Shown here one piece after another: positions 23,400-35,400 of a stretch of 60,000 bases of DNA (its first letter is position 1; each line of letters starts with the position of its first letter). The notes beneath the pieces were generated by a model. That model ran no database searches. It saw only the letters and a program-made list of their open reading frames with translations, and was not told where the DNA came from. Origin of the DNA: Nymphaea colorata (taxonomy: Eukaryota; Streptophyta; Magnoliopsida; Nymphaeales; Nymphaeaceae); assembly GCF_008831285.2 (NCBI RefSeq), contig NC_045147.1, positions 4,490,001 through 4,550,000 of the forward strand. Reading direction: 5' to 3'. Made by a program: the position numbers and the translations under genes.

Positions 23400-23774
23400 A
23401 TGTTTATATTAGGTCTGTACTCATGGAGGGGCAAAGAATTCGCACCTCATAAGCTTTATGTGGAGAAGCAGCCCCCAAACAAATCAAGGAAAAAGGATAA
23501 AGATCAAGATGAGCTTCGAGAGGCCATTCGTAAATGCATACAAAACTTCTTACTGACGTATTATTCCAACCATGATATAGGGATTTATGTTCCTATAGTT
23601 CTGATGACTAATGAGGCTTGTTGCTGCAAATGGTGGAAAACCACCTCTACTACGAGGATCCAACAAATTTCTTTTATGCAAAAAAAACATGTTGAGATGA
23701 CTTTGGGATGGACGGTAAGAAATGGGCAGGGCTCGCTATATCATGTTATGCCGATCAGAGTCTCCCTTCGGTGA
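23400..23774 (+). pseudogene. Unidentified ORF in organelle-like block
   Basis: A 124-codon open frame with a basic, charged middle (KQPPNKSRKKDKDQDELREA, about residues 23-42) and a more ordinary tail (GWTVRNGQGSLYHVMPIRVS). Upstream frames (23316-23452) encode a hydrophobic stretch rich in Leu, Val and Ile. I do not recognise it as a standard mitochondrial gene. It may be a relic of a mitochondrial ORF with a frameshift near 23450, or chance. Confidence 0.3.
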
Positions 23775-23959
23775 CATTGACGATTAGTAGCCTAAAGGCT
23801 CATGATCATCCATTTTTTGCTTTCCTAGGTGGAGGGAACTCCTGCTCTCAAGCTACTAAGCAAGCTAGTGGTAGTGGGTAAGTCAGCGATGCCCACCTTC
23901 CCTATCAATCAGCCAATTAATCCCTCCTTTTTTGTTCAATTAGTAAATCATATCTTCAA

Positions 23960-24215
23960 TGTGTGATCAAAGCACTCACAACGTCAAAATTGTTTAAGGG
24001 AAAAAGCCCTGTCACTTTGCTTTGTGAGGGCTTTCGTGCATTCAAAGTTGTGAGTTTTGGGCTTTGCTAAGCTAATATAAAACATGATTGCAGAAAGCAC
24101 TCGCAAAGTGAAGGGCAAAACTCACAAAGCACTCATACAGTCAACGGAAAAACCCACAAAGTACTTGCCAAGAGTGCTTTGCTCATGACTTTGCGAGAGC
24201 TTTGTGGGCTTTGCA
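23960..24215. repeat. Dispersed GCTTTG/CAAAGC repeat, copy 4
   Basis: Rich in CACTCACAACG, GCTTTGTGAGGGCTTT, CACTCGCAAAGTGAAGG and GTGCTTTGCTCATGAC. It is related in motif, but not colinear, with copies 2 and 3. Confidence 0.65.
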
Positions 24216-24470
24216 TATGACGTTGTAGTGGATTTCAAAACAAAAAATGATCCTATCCTGAAGGATAAGAGGGAGTAGGAGGAGTTGGTCTTCTTTAGAG
24301 ATCGAGGATTTGAAAGAGTGGATAATTTTGCCATTTAGAATCAGTTTTCTACAAAGGGAAAGCTTGTTATGAATAAGCAGAGGAAAGATCTCCATATATT
24401 CTTATCTCATTCCATTCTAGTGGCTTAACTAGTAAAACAATGGCAAAAATTCAAAATCCATGATTTCTTA

Positions 24471-24836
24471 GTGGAACCCTATTTCAACCAAGTTGTTTTT
24501 GTGGAACCTCCAAAAAGAAGTGGTTTTTTGCATAGCTTGCTTACAGTGCAGGTCCATTTGTATAAAGCATCGTACAGGTTGGAGTTCCTACCTTTCTGGG
24601 ACTTCATGGTCCAAGATATGCTTTCATTATATGAGAAATATAGATCTACTTTAGTAGATCATATGGATGTAGAAAAAGCTTATTCTTTGGAGGAATTGGA
24701 AACTTTTCTTTTGAATTTTCATTTACCTGATTCATATCTTTGTTGCATTTGTGCTCAAAAAAGGAGACAACCACATTCATTAGTTGCAACCTTTGGGTCG
24801 AATGGGTCTGCAAGAAAGAGTATGAGGTTGAATTAG
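24471..24836 (+). pseudogene. Unidentified 121-codon ORF in organelle-like block
   Basis: Protein-like composition throughout (for example KRSGFLHSLLTVQVHLYKAS, FLPFWDFMVQDMLSLYEKYR, EKAYSLEELETFLLNFHLP). The frame upstream of the first ATG is open back to a TGA at 24462-24464, so the ATG may not be a true start. No motif ties it to a known family. It is the most coding-like frame in the block and may be a mitochondrial ORF or part of an integrated plasmid-type sequence. Confidence 0.35.
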
Positions 24837-25589
24837 ACAACATACATCTTGGTTGATCCCACCACCACTAAAGAATCCAATTTTCACATTATCTCTAACG
24901 GTGTAAGAAACAAGACACTGTGAAATTTCTTTTGAATTTATCTTCACAAAATCACTCAGAGAGTGTGAGGAAATGGCGTCCAAACAACTTACATCCAAAA
25001 AACTGAAATCCTCCATCAAGTGGAAAATGCCGAAGTGGCATGTTTCCTAAAGATAATTGGAAGCATACCCCAACATGCATGAACCACTTATGAATACAAG
25101 GGTATGGTTGAGTAGTTCTCAATTCTGCCAAGGAAGGAGTGCGAGAACGCATTATGGTCTAAAAGCATGTTATGACGTGTCATGGCTAAGTAATTTTTGA
25201 GTCATAAGATTGCCGTGGAATGGAAGGTGGATGAAATGGATGTTGATTCAACATGTAACTGGATTTGTGGATAAAGGGTACCACATGGGAATAGAAAGGA
25301 ATTGAATTGCCGGTTGTCACCTTCGAGCCGAGTTTGTGACAATGGACATCGTGATGCCTGATGCCTAAAGGATGTCGTTGGAGTTATTAGCAATCACTGT
25401 GGCATAGTTCTTTTGTGACTTCTTTGTCTGTTCTGGGCATTACCCTAGTAGACTACTAATGCTAAATAGAAGATATGAGGGCTGCATTGCTTGGGTCTTT
25501 TGTGGCGCAGGGTGGGATTTGACAAAGAAGAGCAAGAATGGATTGCTTCCTTCTTTGGTGCATTTGAACTTGTGCCCTATAGTCTAAAA

Positions 25590-25660
25590 AGTAGTCTTTT
25601 CAAGCCAAAGCAAAGTGAGTGTGCTTAAGAGAAGTTGAAAGCACTAAAATCCTTCAAAAC
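25590..25660 (+). repeat. Dispersed repeat, copy 5 (short)
   Basis: TTTTCAAGCCAAAGCAAAGT, GAGTGTGCTTAAGAGAAGT and GAAAGCACTAAAATCC match part of the copies at about 16378-16430 and 21490-21545. Confidence 0.65.
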
Positions 25661-26293
25661 CTCTTCGCCATCATAACAAGTGAATAAGAAAAAACCATGT
25701 CTCTTAAGGTGGCTGTATCACCGTGTACTAGTTGAGACATGAGATCTAATTAGGGATCTTTTTTGATAGATAACTAACTTCCAGTCCCAGTTGTGCATTT
25801 GCATATGGATCTACAAATTTCCTGATAGCTATGTCCCTATGAGCCACTCTACGGATCATTTCTTAGTGTTTCTGGCAACGCCCATTTCTGCTCCGAAGAG
25901 GAAGGTTTGGATTTTTCAATATGATGTCATGGGGGATGTGACCTATGTCAAGTCCATAAGATACCACAACTTTTGGTGTTCTATGATTAACCTCTGAATA
26001 ATGAGTAGGTAGTACTATCTTAGTGATTCTTCTCTTCGTAAGAAACCAATGGATGAACCCAAAGCAATTGGTCGAATTACCATAAAAAATGTCGGTTATT
26101 AACAATAGGATTTCTTGTTCGATTTCGGTTTTTCTCGTTTGATAGGAATAGGGATGTGAAATCATACAAATTCCTCTTCATAATGTTGTGCTCAGTGAAG
26201 GAACTACATGAGCAAACATTTCCTGATCTAAACTTTCTTCTTTTGAGTCCCTATAGAATGCAGAAGGCTTCAAAAGCATTGGGTGGATAATAT
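25661..26293. other. No gene recognised
   Basis: Overlapping open frames on both strands at 25791-26165 look mildly protein-like and might be organellar coding sequence, but I could not match either strand to a known protein. Confidence 0.3.
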
Positions 26294-26545
26294 ATATTGA
26301 TTGCATCTAAGAATTGATTTTTGATTTCATGTTATTGTTCATCATATTTACATTACTCATAGGCCAATTTTCTGCTCCACCTCTTGTTTTGTATCCAATT
26401 TGATTAGCTGTCAATAGTATAATATTGATTGCATGTAAGAGTTGATGTTCGATTTCATGCTATTGTTCATCATATTTGCATTACTCATAGGCCAATTTTC
26501 TGGTCCACCTCTTGTTTTGTGTCCAATTTTGACTAGCTGTAAACC
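26294..26545 (+). repeat. 128-bp two-copy tandem duplication
   Basis: Copy 1 starts at 26294 and copy 2 at 26422, both with ATATTGATTGCAT(C/G)TAAGA, ATTACTCATAGGCCAATTTT and CCACCTCTTGTTTTGT. The copies differ at about a tenth of positions. Confidence 0.85.
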
Positions 26546-28000
26546 AGTCGATGATCTCATATAGTTTGCAAATATCCTAATTGTCACTGCCATTTAAAGT
26601 CCAGCTAACAATGTTGCAAAATATAGTGATGGTTTCAAAATATTGCAGAAATGAAAACATCGAAAAACCTTTTGGTCATAAAACCAATCAAAGTTGTGTA
26701 TATCTATGTTGTACATCGAGTAGCTAAGATCTCTATGGTATTCTCCAGCACTACTATGAAGTGTCCTTTGGATAACATATCTTCACAAGCTCCATCTTCT
26801 TTAGGTGTGTTGGAAGCATCTTTCTTGATATTCACTAGTAGACATTTGAATATTCTTAATCTTCTACATGTTTTGAATTTTTTTCTTTTTTGGTAATGGA
26901 AATATTTGTACAGAGGACTACACAATATGATGGATGTCATCATGCGCACAGGCATGACTGTACATGGGCCCTTTGAGTCTTCTTTTGGAATTTCATGTAT
27001 GTGCCTTTTACATTGCATGCTAGCAATAATACAAGATGCCTCAGTCTCGACAATTAGCTAGAATATCATGCATCCGATCTATGTCTTGAGCTTATAAAAT
27101 CAAAGTGGTCAGGTTCAATAGCAAGCTTGGATCTTATTAGGATCAAACTTGAACTATATATAATTATTTATAGAATATATTTTCTCATTAAATTGATGCC
27201 TACCCAGCTCTGGTGATTAAGTCAGATCAGAGTTTTACGTAAGAGTACTAACAAAGTGAAATTTGTTTGGGAACTAACGAGTTGGATGGGAGCTGATCAC
27301 TCATTGAGAAGGAAAAGGAACTCCTTGTAGATCTAGTATTGATTGCAAAGTTGCAGACCATGTCGAAACCACTAATGATTAAAACAAAGATTTGGCTGCC
27401 CCTAGTTTTCTAATTAAATGTACAAATGAACCCCCATTCTTCTATCAGTTCGCAATGTCAAATTAATTGCCTAAATATAGTTGATGATTTTATGGTCTTG
27501 TTGCTTATTGTTCTCATTGCTGCTTGACTCATTGCTTGACAACACACCAACTAGCAAATATATGCCAGGTTGGGTCTCTCATAGAATGTGCCGCGGAAAG
27601 GAGGGTGCCCGGCGCACCGGTGGCCTTGATGGGAGGGTCACAGGGAATCACCATGTGTGTGTGTGTGTTTAGTTTGCACAACTTATCATTTGCATATGAA
27701 GAAAATGATTGCAGATGGAAAAATTCTAACATTGTAATGGGTCTTTCTCTTAGAAATGAAACCTTTTGATAAAGTTGTTTCCATTTTCAAGTAAAAGCAA
27801 TCGCATGTCTGATGAAGTAAGATTAGTAAAAACTGATACTTTTGAAGGTCAGTTATTGAATTTTTATGTCATTATTTTTGTATCATAAAATATATTTTAT
27901 GTTCCTTTTCTATATTACAAATAGGACCAGCCAAAAGATATTTTCTTGGGGTTCTTGATTTGTGCAATTAACTGTAGTAAACAATGTAATGGTAAATGAC
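26546..28000. other. No gene seen; short GC-rich exon-like patch
   Basis: Mostly AT-rich. A 90-base patch at 27568-27655, bounded by a CAG and followed by (GT)n, is unusually GC-rich and reads VGSLIECAAERRVPGAP in one frame; it could be a stray exon but no family is recognised. Confidence 0.3.
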
Positions 28001-28002
28001 AG

Positions 28003-28160
28003 GATTAGATGTCATTGTGTAAAGTGTGACAATGTTGAAGAGCCTGGAGGATGCAATTGATGATATGATTTATAATGGTTTTTGTAAACATTATACCAAT
28101 TGGATTTTCCATTGGAAGAGTATGTCAACAAAGCCATCCATAGGAACAAGTTCATCCCGA
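28003..28160 (+). pseudogene. CACTA (En/Spm) transposase-associated domain fragment
   Basis: IRCHCVKCDN in one frame, then (after a frameshift) LEDAIDDMIYNGFCKHYTNW and FHWKS in another, reproduce the C-x-C-x2-C and GF...YTxWxxHG pattern of the N-terminal transposase-associated domain of plant CACTA elements. Only about 50 codons remain, with no DDE core nearby. Confidence 0.55.
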
Positions 28161-28429
28161 CATCATTTGTCGATCAATTTTCCTACTCAAGTATGGCCTT
28201 TCTTAATATACATGCGTACCTCTAATGATTTTAACTAAAATCGACATGAAAAGATCAAACTATTGTGGAAGAAATTGATTAAAATCAAAACTACCACCAG
28301 CAGTAGTTTTGATAACAGTGGAAAGGTACTCTTGCAAAAACTTAGAATTTTACGTGAAATAGATTTAAACATTCACAATGGAGGTTGTAAATTCTTCTAG
28401 ACATCTCAACGAATCAAAACAACCTATAA

Positions 28430-28640
28430 TCGACAACAAAAATAATGTTGGTTTGATGATGGATTTGAAGAAAAAGGTCGGGAAAGAACAGATGGAAAGG
28501 AAAGGAGATGAATGAGAAAGAAAGAGATTGGGAAGGGAAAGGAAATTAAATGAATTACTATTTGTTTGGAAAGAAAGGAAAGGAAACGAAAGAAGTGTTA
28601 AAATCATTGGATAACATATATAAAGGAAAGAAAACGAGAA
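28430..28640. repeat. Purine-rich tract (GGAAAG/GAAAGA)
   Basis: Nearly all A and G on the plus strand. It mirrors the pyrimidine tracts at 29890-30370, so the two could be arms of one degenerate inverted-repeat element around 1.3 kb of other DNA. Confidence 0.6.
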
Positions 28641-29015
28641 AAAGTAAGTCGGTTTATAATAATGCCCCTATACTCTTTAACTAATATAATATACTTAAAT
28701 TTATATCACATAACTAATATATTGTATCGATTTTTTATTAAATAGGTACCACCCTAAAAAATACAAAAAAATTATTTCTTAAATATTTAATTTCTAAAAA
28801 CTTTCATCCAATTTTTTAAAATTTTTTTTACCATGTACAATCCACCTATATTGACAGGTGATTTTATATTGTCCATACATATAAACATATATGTTTATAT
28901 TTATATGCATAGGTGATGCATTTTGGTTATCTTAGTTAAATTGTATCATTTCTCTCATGAAATTACATTGAAAACTAATTATCTACATTGGCATATCACA
29001 AGAACAATTTATGTC

Positions 29016-29256
29016 GTCATATAGATAATCGATTTCTAGTGCCCAAAAATTTCAAATCAATGTTCTGATACCAATTCACTATGTGTATTATTTTTCATGC
29101 AATAAAGTTTTTGAATGTTCATTATGCCTTGAATTTATGTGTCATATAGATAATCGATTTCTAGTGCCCAAAAATTTCAAATCAATGTTCTGAAACCAAT
29201 TCACTATGTGTATTATTTTTCATGCAATAAAGTTTTTGAATGTTCATTATGCCTTG
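29016..29256 (+). repeat. 125-bp two-copy tandem duplication, nearly identical
   Basis: Copy 1 is 29016-29140 and copy 2 is 29141-29256. I see only one clear mismatch (GATACC/GAAACC), so the duplication is recent. No gene is affected. Confidence 0.9.
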
Positions 29257-29889
29257 CATACGATCATATTTGTTTTTTGTTCTTGAATTTTAAGTTCCCA
29301 TTGCTTTGAAATAAAATTAAAGTGTAAAATAAGATACCATAAGGGTTTAACTTATGAAATAAAATAAAAAGTTTAGAATATAAGGATCGATGGTATTAAA
29401 ATGCCTCTTCTAGTTTCATTTTTGTAAGTTTTTATGTGAAATAGGAACCCGATATTTACAACATTTCTTGAGATTGATTATTAAAGAAAAAATATACAAC
29501 ATATTTTTATTGAGCAGTGATAAAATATCACAACAAAAATGACATTATAAAATATTTTTTTTCTTTCAACTTCTAACTATGTGGCGCTTGTGAGAGGCAA
29601 ACTATGATGCCTGTGAGAGGTATCTCAAACCCAGCATATGGTGCAAGTCTGCAAGAATTAATGGACGCTTGTGAGAGGTAAACTAAGACTCCTCGATAAA
29701 GAAGCCTGCTGAATTTCAGAAGGGAGGCAGGAAACTGTGCACTGTGTTACTGTGTACAGTGTAGAGAAGCTGTGTTGCACCAGTCTCTGATGACCTGTAC
29801 AAAATGACGATGCTTATACACGCACAGGATGGAAAACTAAAATGATGAGGGTAGAGTTGTCATTTGAATAACTTCCTTTCCTTTTCATC

Positions 29890-30370
29890 TCAAATCCTTC
29901 CACTTTTGTAGGGATTGAAAAATGAACCAAAAACCTCAATTTCTTTCCATTCCATTTCTTTTCATTCCCTCCATCCAAGCACACATTTGCATTTCATTTC
30001 CTCTCCCTCTTCTACTTCATTCCATCCAAACACACCTTCCTCTTTCCTTTCCATCTATTTTCCTCCATCCAAAGAGAGTGGTAGTGACAGCGAGTTTTCT
30101 CTCGTCTCAGGTGATGGATGCCCAAAGATGCAGCAAGAGCATACAAGTCATTTGAGATTAGATTGCTTTCTTTTTTTCTTCTAAATCTCTTCATTTCTGG
30201 AGGGATTGTAAATGAACACTGTTATATTTTGCTTTCCCTCCTCTTCCTTTCCATTTCCTTCCATCAAAACACAACTTTGCATACCTCTTTCCTTTCCCTC
30301 CTCCATTTTCCTTCACCCAAACACCCTTATCTCAATTCTTTCCTTTCATTTCGATCGCTTTCCACTTATC
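29890..30370. repeat. Pyrimidine-rich tract with two diverged ~290-bp copies
   Basis: TTCCATTCC, CTTTCC and CCATCCAAACACA motifs dominate. Two related segments begin with GTAGGGATTGAAAAATGAAC (about 29909) and GGAGGGATTGTAAATGAAC (about 30199). Open frames rich in Ser, Phe and Pro are compositional artefacts. Confidence 0.6.
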
Positions 30371-30377
30371 CATAAGA

Positions 30378-30772
30378 ACATGTTTGATCCCCCATAGTTT
30401 TTATTGTAGATGGGGTATTCAAATTCAAAATTTTGAAACAGGTTCCGATCCTGTCAAACAGTGGATGAAATTTGTATTCGTTGAATGAAAATTTTCGTCC
30501 TACTCCAAGGGGTGGAATGAAAATCTTTTCATTAATTTTCTTCCTGTTGGGCTTTAGAGAGCTTGAGCTCCATCATTACCAGCATGAGGTCACAAGAATC
30601 TTAATTCCTTTCTATCAAACAAGAGAAGAACATACTTGGAAGAAAACTTCCATTCCATCACACACGATAGAGAATTAGAATAGAGATGACGGTTCACATT
30701 CCGCATATTCCAATACTAAAGTTCCTGGAAACTTCATTCATATTCTATATTTCCAAGGGATCAAACATTACC
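30378..30772. mobile_element. Candidate MITE with ATGTTTGATCCC termini
   Basis: The left end ATGTTTGATCCCCCA (about 30378) and the right end CCAAGGGATCAAACATT (about 30770) form a short terminal inverted repeat around 390 bp of AT-rich, TTTCCAT-rich DNA. A target duplication was not resolved, so the family is open. Confidence 0.45.
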
Positions 30773-32400
30773 TAAGTGTCTTTTTTTTCTTTCTAATCAT
30801 ATCTATGACTTCTTATTATGTTTTGAAGGGAGAAATTATTTCTCTCTTTTTCTAATGCTCTCTATGACTTCTTATTATGTCTTAAAGAGATAAATTAATG
30901 CTACTATTTTTAGCATGTCTCTTTGAGTCGTAAATAATTTAATTTAAGACAAGATGAATATGATCTGGGGCACGTTGAGTATCTGGTATGTTCATGATGT
31001 GCATAAATTAAATTTTTATTTTGATGCATATAAGTTATTGCATTGCACTAATCTGACATACAATATATTTCTTTTTCAGTTTGAGGTTTGCATAACTCAT
31101 TTGCTAGGATACAAGATTTAATAGCTAAAATGTGTCAGGAGAAAGTGATTAAATGTTTGATCATTATATGTGAGTGAGATAATGTTGTGCTTGAGTACAA
31201 GTTTGTCTATGTGAGCTGACACAACTTGACCCATTTCTTATTGGAAGAGAGGGACAAAACTGTTGGCTCCCTCTCCCCACTCATATGTATATGTGTGTGT
31301 GTGTGTGTGTGTGTGAAGTGTGGGGTGGGGAAGGTGAGAGGGGAAGAGAGATAGTGTGCGAGAGTGGGAGTGAAAGAGATAGTAATTTCCCTTCCCCTTT
31401 CTCATGATGAATGACAATGAGAAAACCCTCTTCAAGATTTTTCCATCTAAATTTGTTGGACTGAATTTGTGTAAATACGACCACACCTGATAGAATCACT
31501 TTGTGACCAAGCTGCAAGAGGCATTTACGGCCACTTTGCATGGAAGTCATTTTCCTCAACTTGCCAAGGACAGGACAGTGGCTTGAAAGATGCTAGGTAG
31601 ATTACAACATATGCTGAATATTCATTGTACAATTTTCCGTTTCGCTTTCAGGTCTGTATCCGCGAGGTATGCAACTTTCTATTTGCAACCTCATAGGCTT
31701 CAATTGTCCATTTTAAAACTGTGCAGAAGGGAAAATTTTAAAGCTATAGATAGACTGTCTCAAATTACACTACTAAACAACTCATTTCAAAGTACGTCCT
31801 GAAAGTCAAATATCATATTAAGTGTCATGAAACTCGATCATGTTTTTCTTCTTAAGTTTACCTTTCTTGTCAAACTCATTTTCTAGAAGTCTTGGGATAA
31901 GCCTGAAGGGGTTTGGCATAGATGTTTGGAGCAATGACTAGTAGTTCAGTTCCTTGTTTGACTTCCGTTGGCATCAACCTTTTGTGTAAGCCAATACAGT
32001 CTTAGACACTAGGAGTAAGGGAAATTAGGGGAAGCCTTGGCTTTCTGTTTCTCACCAAGTCCGTTTGCCTCTAAAAAATGTTCCTGAAGAACAAGCCTAC
32101 AAACGCCATAGAATGTGTGTGTGTGTGTGTGTTGGGGGAGGAGAGAGAGATAGAGAACAAAATTTTCGGGGCTGATAATAATATTAGACAGGAACGTCTG
32201 CCCTGCCATAATCAGTCCCGAGCTCCATCCACAAAAATCAAGTTTGGGTTTGCCCAAGCCCAAGAGAAAACCAGAGTGATCATCCAACACATCATATGCC
32301 ACTTGAAAAGCAAAAATGCAACAGATAATGGTTGCTATAGATTGATTGCTACAAAGGATATCTTGGCACTGTATAGTTGGGAAAAGAACCTTGTCCAACT
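30773..32400. other. Intergenic; (GT)n runs only
   Basis: Downstream side of the MTP gene. It holds a (GT)n run at 31287-31313, a second at 32116-32131 and an imperfect ~60-bp tandem at about 30790-30895 (TCTATGACTTCTTATTATGT twice). The 3' UTR and polyadenylation site of the MTP gene probably lie just left of 32401. Confidence 0.4.
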
Positions 32401-35400
32401 TCAAGACTGATTGCTAGGCAATTTACTGACTATAGAATGCTCTGGCTTGTGATCACATTCAAAATCAAGGTGAACAAATGCACGCTCTACCTCAGGAAGA
32501 TTCTCAATCTTCATTTGTAAAGATTCACCAATGGCATGTGCTTCTTTTAGGGGCAGATCTTCTGGAAGTTCAATGTCAACCTGTTTCAGAATCATTGATT
32601 AATAAGTGGATCTTCAAGCTGATAAAAAGAAGCTGCACAATTAACTTTTGTTTACTAGTTAGACTAGGGAGGCATAGAAAAGAATGAATAGAATAAGTGC
32701 CCCTGGTTTTGAACCCTCTAACCTCCTCCAACATGAAGGTCTGAAGTCTACCTTCCTAATTGGGAATGTCAACAGTTCAGACTTGGATCAGTTGGATTAT
32801 TCACAGAATCACAATAAATTCCCAAAAAAGCCATATCTCTTACATCCTTACACCCAGACAAGTGGTGAAGCTCTCATAGGCAGTTGTCTCTTATTCTCCA
32901 ACTCCTAAACCCTACCATTTGTGAACTATAAAGTAATGTAGTCAAGTTAACAGTCAAGGTCCGCAACAGAAATGTTTTAAGAAAAAAGAAACTAGTCCCA
33001 GAAAAGCCTTTTTTATGTTGCAAAAAACTCCACAAAATAACACCAAAAAGCAGTCCAGATGACTGAGCAGTATCCTATGAGCATCAGCTACTTGCAGCTG
33101 GATATAACAGAACTTGTCTATTAGTATTACAGACTGGAATTCTGCTGATGCAGTGAGGCCAGAGGAAGACTAGATCAACTACAGTGAAATTCCAAATCAT
33201 GTACACCCAAAAGATCTTATCAGCAATGGGTCAAATACGGCTGAATCATAACAGGCATTATCTTGTTTCAAGTTTATGCCAGAACACAGGAGATTTAAAT
33301 AAATAGAACCAACAGATGGGACATGTTAAAGACAGCTTATAGAATGAAAAAGATGAAAAAAATACGAAGTTGATCAAAAAATTTTAATCGTCCTTGTCTT
33401 TTAACATGCCATAGAAAAAACAAACTACAAGATGCAGAAGGATCACATGTGAAGCCAAAGAAAAATGTGTGAGAACAAAGTTATGAAATATTGGAACAGC
33501 AGTAATCAGATTATCAGAATCATCCAGATATTTTGCAACATTATTCTGTAAAAAGTGAACTGCTAACCTCTACAAAATAAAGAACACCAAATGTATATGC
33601 TCGAACAGTGTCCACTCGCTTGATTTGAGGATGATGCTTTATGACAAGATATGTCAGCTTCTGCAACATCTCAGGTGGGGCAGACTGTCCTACTAATGAA
33701 GCTGAAACATAATCTAATTGGTCATTGTATGCTCTGAAAGAAGCAGCATTGAATATTATTAACTTACCTACACATTTGCTGGAAATACAGAATAATGAAC
33801 AAAACAATATCAAATTATGTGTTCTTGTTTTAGATTACCATTAATAAAGATTTTAACCCTAATGTATTCCTGATTAACTTCCTAAATTTGATCAAATTTG
33901 TCTCACCTTTGTGCTGCTGGATGCAAGAACAGATGTTAAATGTCATCAGCCCCTTCTCACACAACAAGAAGGTCAAGGGCAACCACCATTTATAGTAATT
34001 CATCAAAATCAAAGGAGCAACAGACCTGCATTTTCGAGGACAGTCTTAGACCAATTAGATATGGTATAAACTGCAAGAAGAATGGCCCCAAGAGGATCTA
34101 TCCACCAATAGAATTTGTCCCCAAGAACAGCTGCAGCAAGGCCTATTATGTTTGTGATGACGTCAAAGTAATGATCCTGAATAATCAGATGAAAGGAAAA
34201 AGATATTAGGATTTGGTTTGAGATATATCTGTTGATAAATATGAAAACTGAGCAGTCATTTAAGCAAAACCTTTGCATAAGCTCGGACTATGTCACTTCC
34301 TGAGCGTCTGCAATAAAACCAAAGAGCAAGTTTCACAACAGCAGCAATCAGCATTATCGAGTACAACCACACCAATTGTGATGAAGTCATTTTGGATGGA
34401 GATTCATCCTTGAGCAATTCTTCTACAGCTTGAATTAGCACCTGAAAGCCTGCCCATCAACTAGTAGATTTATTAACTTGAAGATAGAATTGGCATAGCC
34501 ACACTGGCATCAATTAGTCCATATAATGCCCAATAAGAAGTCCTACAAACTAACTGGCATTCAAAAACAGAACTTTCTTGTCACTTCAGACACCTGCATT
34601 TTGGCAAGTGCTTTTAATCAAACAAGAATTGCTGAATTTGGGGAAAAGCAAACATGAGTGAAGTTATTGATCCAAGGACTTCCACACTTCTGCTTCTTTC
34701 ATATTTCAAGTCAACTTTTTTAGATTCAAAATTAAAACCATTTGAAAATTTTTTATGCATCTGATGTTTAACCTTGCCATCCTATTGAAAGCCTGTTCAA
34801 ACTTCAATTAAAGGATCATACCCAAATAAATCTGGAAGGCTGTTGTCTTATACAGCAATAATTTTTTCAGTGAAGACTCATCACTATGGATTCAAAGTGA
34901 TATTCTTGATCACGAGTTCAATCTCTAGGCTAATCCAGGAAAATTATTGGTCAGTCGATGCTCTAATTTCATTTGTAACAACAATTTAGATTTTCTCTAT
35001 GAGATCCCTTAGACAGATATTAACAAGTAACAACAGTTGCCGCCTTCGGTTTCAAAAGCAGGTATTCTTAGACTTTAATTGGCTTTCCAAAGTCCAAAAG
35101 ATAAAACAAAGAAAAAGTGGAACTGATGCCAAAAGATAAAACAAAGAAAAAGTGGAAATAACATACCCAGAGTAGCCATGATGGCAGCAAAAATGATAAT
35201 TCCAACTGGTTGAACACGCAGTTTGCCAATTGGGTACTGATAGATGTTTATGTTATTCATTGACATATGTGTGAAGTAGAGAATTCCACCTGCCATCAAA
35301 TCTAGTAAGGAGTCCAACGTTGAAGCAGCAATGGCCAAAGATTTGCTCCTTATAGTAGCGTAAATCTGTATTTCATCATAGAGAGTTAGCAAGCTATTAC

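Larger units (their letters stand above)
12990..25660. other. Probable old nuclear insertion of mitochondrial DNA (NUMT)
   Basis: Three kinds of marker point to a plant mitochondrial source: a plastid-type tRNA-Asn at 14780-14850 and a plastid-type tRNA-Met at 16790-16862 (both are commonly carried by angiosperm mitochondrial genomes), a group II intron domain V at 22355-22390, and one repeat family dispersed over at least five places. Differences from organelle sequences are mostly C-to-T and G-to-A, as expected after nuclear methylation and deamination. No standard mitochondrial protein gene was recognised, which fits the large non-coding fraction of plant mitochondrial genomes. A mosaic of several inserts is possible and both edges are approximate. 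A plastid origin is less likely because non-plastid repeats lie between the tRNAs. Confidence 0.6.

Noticed and set aside
12990-25660. Plastid insertion (NUPT)
   Set aside because: Only the tRNAs look plastid-like; repeats and intron sequence between them do not, whereas mitochondrial genomes of angiosperms carry such plastid-type tRNAs.
29915-30375. Ser/Phe/Pro-rich open frames
   Set aside because: Artefacts of the TTCC/CCATCC pyrimidine tract.
31281-31559. Minus-strand frames with a His-Thr repeat
   Set aside because: They translate the (GT)n microsatellite at 31287-31313.
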